A stretch of 64,000 nucleotides of DNA, taken from Denitratimonas sp037478135. GTDB lineage: Bacteria; Pseudomonadota; Gammaproteobacteria; Xanthomonadales; Xanthomonadaceae. Of this stretch, positions 58,448-64,000 are shown in pieces. Position numbers and translations under genes: made by a program. Below the pieces are notes generated by a model that saw only the letters and a program-made list of their open reading frames with translations, ran no database searches and was not told the origin of the DNA. The stretch spans positions 434,001-498,000 of the forward strand of contig NZ_JBBHDV010000001.1 of assembly GCF_037478135.1 (NCBI RefSeq), given 5' to 3'. Numbering within the stretch: the first letter of the stretch is position 1; every line of letters starts with the position of its first letter.

Positions 58448-59728
58448 ATGCTCGATCCCGCCCTGCTGCGCAGCCAGCTTGCCGCCACCGCCGAACAGTT
58501 GAAGACCCTGCGTGGCTACGATCTGGACGTGTCCGCGTTCGAGCGCCTGGAAGCCGAGCGCAAGACCATCCAGGTGCGCACCCAGGAACTGCAGAATCTG
58601 CGCAACACCCGCTCCAAGGCCATCGGCCAGGCCAAGGCCAAGGGCGAGGACGCCAGCGCAATCCTGGCCGAAGTGGCCGGCATCGGCGACGAGCTCAAGG
58701 CCAGCGAAACACGGCTGGACGCGATCCGCGCTGAAATCGACGCCATTGCGTCGGGTATTCCGAACCTGCCCGATGCGTCGGTGCCTGCCGGTGCAGACGA
58801 AAACGACAACGTCGAGCAGCACCGCTGGGGCACGCCGCGCAGTTTCGATTTCGAGGTCAAGGATCACGTCGAACTGGGCGCACGTCACGGCTGGCTTGAT
58901 GCCGAAGCCGGCGCCAAGCTGTCCGGCTCGCGCTTCACCGTGTTGCGCGGCGATCTGGCCAGGCTGCACCGCGCGCTGGCGCAGTTCATGCTCGACCTGC
59001 ACACGGGCGAGCACGACTACACCGAAACCAATGTGCCGCTGATCGTCAATGCCGAGAGCATGCGCGGCACCGGCCAGCTGCCCAAGTTCGAGGAAGACCT
59101 GTTTGCCACCGATTTCGGCGACAGCCGGCGCTATCTGATCCCGACCTCGGAAGTGCCGCTGACCAATCTGGCGCGCGGCGAAATCCTCGAAACCGAATCA
59201 CTGCCGCAGCGCTACACCGCGCATTCGTTGTGCTTTCGCTCCGAAGCCGGCAGCGGTGGCCGCGATGTGCGCGGCATGATCCGCCAGCACCAGTTCGAGA
59301 AAGTGGAACTGGTCAGCCTGGCGCATCCGTCACAGAGCAATGAGGAACACGAGCGCATGACGCGGTGCGCCGAAGTGGTGCTGGAACGCCTCGGCTTGCC
59401 GTATCGGCGCATGCTGCTGTGCTCGGGCGACATGGGTTTTTCCGCGATCAAGACCTTTGATCTGGAAGTCTGGCTGCCGAGCCAGCAGCGCTACCGCGAG
59501 ATCAGTTCGTGCTCGAACTGCGGCGATTTCCAGGCGCGCCGGATGCAGGCGCGCTTCCGCAACCCGGAAACCGGCAAGCCGGAACTGCTGCATACACTGA
59601 ACGGCTCCGGTGTTGCTGTCGGCCGCGCGCTGATCGCGGTGATGGAGAACTATCAGAACGCCGACGGTTCGATCACGCTGCCGGACGTGCTGCGGCGATA
59701 CTTCGGTGGAGCCGGGCAGATCGCCTGA
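58448..59728 (+). CDS. serS: Seryl-tRNA synthetase
   Basis: This 426-residue class II synthetase charges tRNA-Ser and tRNA-Sec. The N-terminal coiled-coil tRNA-binding arm spans about 1-110. The catalytic core has the TETNVPLIVN segment, motif 2 around LCFRSEAGSGGRDVRGMIR and the following QHQFEKVELV, and motif 3 GSGVAVGRALIAVMENYQ. Length is normal. The ATG follows immediately after a divergent promoter region shared with the MBL nuclease gene. Confidence 0.97.
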   Translation: MLDPALLRSQLAATAEQLKTLRGYDLDVSAFERLEAERKTIQVRTQELQNLRNTRSKAIGQAKAKGEDASAILAEVAGIGDELKASETRLDAIRAEIDAIASGIPNLPDASVPAGADENDNVEQHRWGTPRSFDFEVKDHVELGARHGWLDAEAGAKLSGSRFTVLRGDLARLHRALAQFMLDLHTGEHDYTETNVPLIVNAESMRGTGQLPKFEEDLFATDFGDSRRYLIPTSEVPLTNLARGEILETESLPQRYTAHSLCFRSEAGSGGRDVRGMIRQHQFEKVELVSLAHPSQSNEEHERMTRCAEVVLERLGLPYRRMLLCSGDMGFSAIKTFDLEVWLPSQQRYREISSCSNCGDFQARRMQARFRNPETGKPELLHTLNGSGVAVGRALIAVMENYQNADGSITLPDVLRRYFGGAGQIA

Positions 59729-59854
59729 CGCCGTACGGGTATTTGCCAGGGCGCCGCTGGTACCGGCATTGTGTCCGCCAGTCGCCCCGCAGCCGGGGTG
59801 CTGGATTTTGCGACAGGGATCGCGTATTGTGTTGGCCGCTGTGTTTTTGCTTGG

Positions 59855-59874
59855 GGTCACGGGGTATCGTGACC
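59855..59874. repeat. Hairpin in the long leader of the cold-shock gene
   Basis: GGTCACG and CGTGACC form a perfect 7-bp stem around GGGTAT, about 115 bp before the cold-shock gene start and 126 bp after serS. It has no T-tract. Long structured leaders are usual for cspA-type genes and take part in temperature control, so it may belong to that leader. Confidence 0.35.
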
Positions 59875-59989
59875 GGATGGAGGCCCGCAAGGTTGATCCA
59901 TCTTTTCGCTTCATTCCACTCCTGCAAAAGACAGTCGTGCATGCCTGGGAATGCCGGGCGTTTCTTTGTTTTTTGTAGGAGTTTCAACG

Positions 59990-60199
59990 ATGTCTGATCG
60001 TCAGACTGGTACTGTCAAGTGGTTCAACGACGCCAAGGGTTTTGGCTTCATCACGCCTGAGAGTGGCCCCGACCTGTTCGTTCACTTCCGCGCCATCCAG
60101 GGCAACGGCTTCAAGTCGCTGCAGGAAGGTCAGAAGGTGAGCTTCGTCGCCGTGCAGGGCCAGAAGGGCATGCAGGCCGACCAGGTTCAGGCGCTCTGA
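59990..60199 (+). CDS. Cold-shock domain protein (CspA family)
   Basis: This 69-residue single-OB-fold protein has both nucleic-acid motifs: RNP1 GFGFITP and RNP2 LFVHFRAIQ (VHF rather than the usual VHF/VHQ variants). It starts GTVKWFNDAKGFGFI and ends GMQADQVQAL. Members melt RNA structure and help translation in the cold or act as general RNA chaperones. TAGGAG lies 8 bp before the ATG at 59990. A long leader precedes it, and a terminator lies 85 bp after the stop. Confidence 0.95.
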   Translation: MSDRQTGTVKWFNDAKGFGFITPESGPDLFVHFRAIQGNGFKSLQEGQKVSFVAVQGQKGMQADQVQAL

Positions 60200-60283
60200 T
60201 CGCGCTGCGGAACCCCAGCTCCTGCTGATTACGTGTCCGGCTGCGCGCCGGCACGGACCAGAAGCGGGTTCCGGTTGTACCTG

Positions 60284-60314
60284 AAATGCCGGGGGCGAAA
60301 GCTCCCGGCATTTT
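60284..60314 (+). terminator. Rho-independent terminator after the cold-shock gene
   Basis: AAATGCCGGG and CCCGGCATTT form a perfect 10-bp stem around a GGCGAAAGCT loop that can pair further (AGC/GCT-like), ending in TTTTC. It is 85 bp past the stop, leaving a long 3' untranslated region. Confidence 0.85.
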
Positions 60315-60332
60315 CTTTGGACCGATTTCCGG

Positions 60333-60352
60333 GTTTGTGCAAGTTTGTGCAA
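60333..60352 (+). repeat. Two exact tandem copies of a 10-mer
   Basis: GTTTGTGCAA occurs twice in direct succession. It lies just after the cold-shock gene terminator, at the start of a gene-free stretch of about 610 bp (60315-60928). No role is evident. Confidence 0.5.
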
Positions 60353-60465
60353 GGGCGAAGCGTGCGACCGAAAGGTGATCCGCGCATCCGTAGGGTGCAG
60401 CGTTGTGCCGGCAGCGCGCACGGCCCGAAGGCTGGGCGTTGCCCGCCTGGCGGCGATATTGCGAA

Positions 60466-60593
60466 GGTTCTCCACAGTTGCTGTGGGCGGGGTTCCGGAA
60501 CAGATGTGGACAACTGCGTTTTCGCCCAATGGCATCAGTCAGTTGCATCGTTTTGCCCAGAAATCGACCAGCACCTTTGGGTGCGGATGGCGC
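60466..60593 (+). repeat. Tandem repeat unit 1 (128 bp) with DnaA-box-like sites
   Basis: This unit begins GGTTCTCCACAG and is repeated in diverged form directly after it. It contains TTCTCCACA (60468-60476), a hairpin CCACAG/CTGTGG (60472-60486), and TGTGGACAA (60505-60513), which reads TTGTCCACA on the other strand and fits common DnaA boxes. The unit ends near TTGCATCGTTTTGCCCAG and AAATCGACCAGC. No open frame here looks like a real protein. Confidence 0.6.
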
Positions 60594-60721
60594 GGTTTTC
60601 CACAGCCGCTGTGCATGGGGCGCCGGAGAAGCATGTGGATAACCACCGTATCACGTGCAGCGGCAGCCACTTGCATCGTTTCGACGAAAAAATCACCGCC
60701 CTGCGCCATGTGCTGCCGGCG
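60594..60721 (+). repeat. Tandem repeat unit 2 (128 bp) with a perfect DnaA box
   Basis: The second unit begins GGTTTTCCACAG, offset 128 bp from unit 1. It has TTTTCCACA (60596-60604), a weaker hairpin (CCACAG/CTGTG), and TGTGGATAA (60634-60642), which is the perfect E. coli DnaA box TTATCCACA on the minus strand. It ends with TTGCATCGTTTCGACG and AAAATCACCGCC, matching the end of unit 1. The remaining gap 60722-60928 leads to the hfq promoter region. Confidence 0.6.
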
Positions 60722-60820
60722 CGTACCGGCCATGCACCGTAGAACGCGGGTGCATCACACGAGCTGTTGCCACAGAAGGTCACCATCCTGCCGCTGGCTG
60801 CGGTGTACCATGGCCTTGCG

Positions 60821-60850
60821 TTGTCATGCGGGCCGCCCCATTTGGGATAA
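60821..60850 (+). promoter_or_regulatory. Possible sigma-70 promoter of hfq
   Basis: TTGTCA (60821-60826) and GGATAA (60845-60850) are spaced by 18 bp and lie 79 bp before the hfq ATG. The -10 matches the consensus at four positions. This is the best candidate in the gap but it is weak evidence in GC-rich DNA. Confidence 0.3.
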
Positions 60851-60928
60851 CGGTGCATGACGCCAGTGGCGTCCGCGGACGCCGCCATAACAACACATCA
60901 GAATCAATACACTCAGGAGTCAGCCACC

Positions 60929-61180
60929 ATGTCCAAGGGCCAGTCATTGCAGGATCCATTCCTGAACGCCCTGCGCCGCGAGCGCGTTCCCGTATCCATC
61001 TATCTGGTCAATGGCATCAAGCTCCAGGGCACGATCGAATCGTTCGACCAGTTCGTCGTGCTGTTGCGCAACACCGTGAGCCAGATGGTCTACAAGCACG
61101 CCATCTCCACCGTCGTGCCGGCGCGCAACGTGCGCGTCACACCGCCCGGTGGCGATGACGAAAACCAAGACGAGGGCTGA
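60929..61180 (+). CDS. hfq: RNA chaperone Hfq
   Basis: This 83-residue Sm-like protein forms a hexamer that pairs small RNAs with mRNAs. The Sm1 motif (VSIYLVNGIKLQGTIESFDQ) and Sm2 motif (VYKHAISTVVPA) are standard. The C-terminal tail is short and acidic (GGDDENQDEG). The TGA shares a base with the hflX ATG (TGATG), so the two are coupled. The order hfq-hflX-hflK-hflC is the classic one. Confidence 0.98.
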   Translation: MSKGQSLQDPFLNALRRERVPVSIYLVNGIKLQGTIESFDQFVVLLRNTVSQMVYKHAISTVVPARNVRVTPPGGDDENQDEG

Positions 61181-62481
61181 TGTTCGAACGATCGAAAAGG
61201 GGCGAGCGCGCCCTGCTGATACAGCCGCACAGCGGCAGTGGCGATGATCCGGCGGTGCTGGAGGAATTCGCCGAACTGGCGCGTTCGGCCGGCGCCACCG
61301 TGGCTGCGACGCTGCCGGCGCGGATCGACCGGATCAATCCGGCCACGCTGATCGGCAGCGGCAAGGTCGAGGAAGCGCAAAGCCTGTGCAGCGCCGCCGA
61401 TATCGATCTGGTGCTGGTCAACCATCCGCTCTCGCCGGTGCAGGAGCGCAACCTGGAGCGCGCACTGCAGTGCCGCGTCGTGGATCGTACCGGCCTGATC
61501 CTGGACATCTTCGCGCAGCGTGCCCGCTCGCATGAAGGCAAGTTGCAGGTGGAACTGGCGCAGCTGCGCCACATGGCCACGCGCCTGGTGCGTGGCTGGA
61601 CCCACCTTGAGCGCCAGCGCGGTGGTGCCATCGGCTTGCGCGGTCCGGGTGAAACCCAGCTGGAAACCGACCGCCGGTTGCTGGCCAAGCGCGTGGATAC
61701 GCTCAGCGCGCGGCTGGACAAGGTCGAGGTCCAGCGCAACCAGATGCGGCGTGCGCGCCTGCGTCAGGGCATTCCGCGCGTGGCACTGGTGGGCTATACC
61801 AACGCCGGCAAATCGACGTTGTTCAATGCGCTGACCGGTGCTGATGCCTGGGAGGCCGATCAGCTTTTCGCCACGCTGGATCCGACCATCCGCCGTCTGG
61901 AAGGTCTGGCCTGCGGCGAGGTGGTGCTGTCGGATACCGTCGGTTTCGTGCGCGATCTGCCGCATGACCTGGTGGCGGCATTCCGCTCGACCCTGTCCGA
62001 AGCGCGCGATGCCGATCTGCTGCTGCACGTCGTGGATGCGGCCGATCCGCAGCGCGAGGAGCGCATCGGGCAGGTTGGCGAGGTATTGCGCGAGATTGGC
62101 GCCGACGAGATCCCGCAGCTGCTGGTGTTCAACAAGATCGACCGGCTCGAAGAAGGCGCGGCCCGCGTCGATGTGGACGAGGAAGGCGAGGCGATGCGGG
62201 TATGGGTCTCGGCCCGCACCGGTGCCGGGTTGGAGCCGTTGCGCGAAGCGATCTCCGCGCGCCTTTCCGGTGAGCGTGTGCGCGGCCGGGTGCATCTGTC
62301 GGCGCTGGCGGGCCGGCTGCGGGCGCGGCTGTTCGCAGCCGGTGCGGTGCGGCACGAGGTGGCTGATGACGATGGCTGGCAGATCGAGCTGGACATGCCG
62401 CTGGCCACCGCACAGCAGATATTGAGTGGCGGCGACCCGGAAGTCGCCGCGGTTCGCGGCCAGTTGCTTGCCGCATCCTAG
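61180..62481 (+). CDS. hflX: GTPase HflX
   Basis: This 433-residue GTPase binds the 50S subunit and splits stalled ribosomes. The N-terminal HflX domain (1-180) has ATLPARIDRINPATLIGSGK. The helical linker is followed by the G domain with G1 GYTNAGKSTLFNALTG, G3 DTVGFVRDLPHDLV, and G4 FNKIDRL. It starts inside the hfq stop and ends 114 bp before hflK. Confidence 0.96.
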   Translation: MFERSKRGERALLIQPHSGSGDDPAVLEEFAELARSAGATVAATLPARIDRINPATLIGSGKVEEAQSLCSAADIDLVLVNHPLSPVQERNLERALQCRVVDRTGLILDIFAQRARSHEGKLQVELAQLRHMATRLVRGWTHLERQRGGAIGLRGPGETQLETDRRLLAKRVDTLSARLDKVEVQRNQMRRARLRQGIPRVALVGYTNAGKSTLFNALTGADAWEADQLFATLDPTIRRLEGLACGEVVLSDTVGFVRDLPHDLVAAFRSTLSEARDADLLLHVVDAADPQREERIGQVGEVLREIGADEIPQLLVFNKIDRLEEGAARVDVDEEGEAMRVWVSARTGAGLEPLREAISARLSGERVRGRVHLSALAGRLRARLFAAGAVRHEVADDDGWQIELDMPLATAQQILSGGDPEVAAVRGQLLAAS

Positions 62482-62595
62482 CCGGGCTCCCTACAATCAC
62501 GTGTTGCCCTGACATTTTCGACCGGCCCTGTTGTGGCAGGCCGCGTTTGCCCGCGAAGCGGCGAGGCGCGACCACGGTCAACTCTGGAGTTATGC

Positions 62596-63786
62596 ATGGC
62601 CTGGAATGAACCTGGCGGCGACAGGAACAAGGACAAGGATCCCTGGAGCGACGGACGTGGCGGCGGCCAGGGTCCGGATGTGGATGCTTTTCTGGCGCGC
62701 CTGAAATCCAACCTCGGCCGTGTATTCGGTGGTGGTGACGACGACAACGGCGGCGGACGCGGCAGTGGCGGCGGCAATGGTGGGCCGTCGATCGGCCTGA
62801 TCCTGCTGGGCGTGGTGCTGGTCTGGTTCGTGTTCGATTCCTGGGTACTGATCGACGAACGCCAGCGCGGCGTGGTGCTGCGCTTCGGCAAGTACGAGCG
62901 GCTGATGACGCCGGGCCCGAACTTCAAGCTGCCGCGCCCGTTCGAAAGCGTCACCAAAGTCGACGCGACCCAGGTGCGGAACATCTCCGACCAGGTGCTG
63001 ATGCTGACCCGCGACGAGAACATCGTGGTGGTGGACTTCAACGTGCAGTACCAGGTCTCGGACCCGCAGCTGTATCTGTTCGGCACGCGTGATCCGGACG
63101 ACACCCTGCGCCAGGCCGCCGAGAGTGCGGTGCGCGAGGTCATGGGCAACAGCGTGATGGACACCATCCTCTCGGGCCAGCGTGCCGAGCTTGCGGCGCA
63201 GGCCAATGAGCGCCTGCAGGCGGCGCTGGACCAGTACCGCACCGGGCTGACGGTGAGCGAGTTCAATCTGCAGAACGCGCGCCCGCCGCAGGAGGTCAAG
63301 GACGCCTTCGACGACGCGATCATCGCGCGTGAAGACAAGCAGCGTTTCGAGAACGATGCGCTGGGTTATGCCAGCAAGCAGGTGCCCGAAGCGCGCGGTG
63401 CGGCGGCCCGCATCAAGGCCGAATCCGAGGCCTATCACGCCCAGGCGATTGCCCGTGCCGAAGGTGACGCGGCGCGCTTCACACTGCTGGCCGAAGAATA
63501 CCGCAAGGCGCCGGCGGTGACCCGCAAGCGCCTGTATCTGGAATCCATGGAAGAAGTGCTGGCGGCCAATCCGAAGGTGCTGGTCGGGGATCGCGGCGGC
63601 AACAACGTGATGTATCTGCCACTGGATCAGCTTTCCGGCGCCAATGCCGGCGGTTCGCGCGGCGATGCCACCTTCATCGAGCGGCTGCCGCCGATCCAGG
63701 CGGCCACCACGCCGCCACAACGCCCGGCCACGCGCGATACGGCGCGTGAGTCCACCCGTACACCACGCGAGGGTGCCAGCCGATGA
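62596..63786 (+). CDS. hflK: FtsH regulator subunit HflK
   Basis: This 396-residue SPFH-domain membrane protein, with HflC, forms a cage around the FtsH protease. It has a charged Gly/Asp-rich N-terminus, one membrane helix (SIGLILLGVVLVWFVFDSW), then the SPFH domain (VVLRFGKYERLMTPGPNFKL, NIVVVDFNVQYQV) and a long helical region (EARGAAARIKAESEAYHAQA). The tail is Pro/Thr-rich. Its TGA overlaps the hflC ATG (ATGA). The ATG at 62596 has TGGAG upstream. Confidence 0.95.
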   Translation: MAWNEPGGDRNKDKDPWSDGRGGGQGPDVDAFLARLKSNLGRVFGGGDDDNGGGRGSGGGNGGPSIGLILLGVVLVWFVFDSWVLIDERQRGVVLRFGKYERLMTPGPNFKLPRPFESVTKVDATQVRNISDQVLMLTRDENIVVVDFNVQYQVSDPQLYLFGTRDPDDTLRQAAESAVREVMGNSVMDTILSGQRAELAAQANERLQAALDQYRTGLTVSEFNLQNARPPQEVKDAFDDAIIAREDKQRFENDALGYASKQVPEARGAAARIKAESEAYHAQAIARAEGDAARFTLLAEEYRKAPAVTRKRLYLESMEEVLAANPKVLVGDRGGNNVMYLPLDQLSGANAGGSRGDATFIERLPPIQAATTPPQRPATRDTARESTRTPREGASR

Positions 63787-64000
63787 GAAACCTGATTGTC
63801 ATCATCGTCCTGGGTCTGGTGCTGCTGGTCAGCAGCAGTGTCTTCATCGTGCGCGAGGCGCAGGTCGGCGTACTGTTCCAGCTCGGCCGCATCGTGCGTA
63901 CCGACATTCCGCCGGGCGTGCATCTGAAGATCCCGCTGATCCAAGACGTGCGTATCTTCGACAGCCGCATCCTGACGCTGGACTCCCAGCCCGAGCGCTA
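63783..64000 (+). CDS. hflC: FtsH regulator subunit HflC, N-terminal part
   Basis: The window ends inside this gene; 72 residues are visible. They show an N-terminal membrane helix (LIVIIVLGLVLLVSSSVFIV) followed by the start of an SPFH domain (QVGVLFQLGRIVRTDIPPGV, HLKIPLIQDVRIFDSRILTL). The ATG overlaps the hflK stop by four bases. The partner relation to HflK is firm from order and sequence. Confidence 0.93.
   Translation, partial: MRNLIVIIVLGLVLLVSSSVFIVREAQVGVLFQLGRIVRTDIPPGVHLKIPLIQDVRIFDSRILTLDSQPER

Noticed and set aside
60466..60721. The DnaA-box cluster as the chromosomal origin
   Set aside because: No dnaA, dnaN, gidA or AT-rich unwinding region is near, and only one perfect box is present. 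A regulatory or titration site is the most that can be proposed.
60233..60860. Overlapping plus-strand frames (169 and 171 residues) in the cold-shock gene-hfq gap
   Set aside because: The frames show the tandem DNA repeat as repeated peptide fragments, have no good ribosome site, and no similarity. The DNA-level repeat explains them better than a gene.

Overview
The window is GC-rich, densely coded DNA from a gammaproteobacterium, most likely a member of the Lysobacteraceae (Xanthomonadaceae). The support is pilS head-to-head with sucCD, the thiS-thiG-trmB series, hfq-hflX-hflK-hflC, and the general style of the proteins. Genus and species cannot be fixed from sequence alone.

Layout. 1-21408 is chromosome: the 3' end of rapA, pilR, a FAH-family hydrolase, mscL, two exported peptidases, an Uma2-type protein, a SpoU/TrmH methyltransferase coupled to an RND efflux pump and its adaptor, sucD-sucC, pilS, a Rieske protein, an SLC13-type transporter, and trmB-thiG-thiS. 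A tRNA-Gly(CCC) at 21409-21482 is the attachment site of a ~23 kb genomic island. The island ends at 44526-44543 with an 18-bp copy of the tRNA 3' end. 44544-64000 is chromosome again: a PQQ-type sugar dehydrogenase, an LpxH-like phosphoesterase, ugd, a prenyl synthase with xseB, tilS-bpt, a phytase-like lipoprotein, a CDF metal exporter coupled to a Na/Pi transporter, bacterioferritin, an MBL exonuclease, serS, a cold-shock gene, then hfq-hflX-hflK-hflC (hflC cut by the window end).

Island content. A long-form tyrosine integrase of the ICEclc IntB13 kind sits next to the tRNA and carries a C-terminal extension. It is followed by a LysR-type ligand domain without its DNA-binding domain, an XRE regulator, an MOBH (TraI_2) relaxase, and an AbiEi/AbiEii toxin-antitoxin pair. 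The cargo is one long minus-strand array: a TetR-controlled, YbhGFSR-like ABC exporter with its own NodT-type outer-membrane channel, a DUF2892 protein, a frameshifted MBL/beta-CASP nuclease, and a redox operon (PepSY protein, DUF2271 protein, PepSY-TM/flavodoxin/FAD reductase, ApbE, LOG-family protein). A complete LysR regulator lies by the right end. No type IV secretion genes are present, so the element looks mobilizable rather than self-transmissible.

The most interesting items are: (1) the ApbE-linked redox operon, whose DUF2271 protein has a sequence resembling a flavinylation site; (2) paired repeats inside both island ends that look like integrase arm sites; (3) the antitoxin-like tail of the integrase; and (4) a 128-bp tandem duplication with DnaA-box-like sites in the non-coding gap between the cold-shock gene and hfq.
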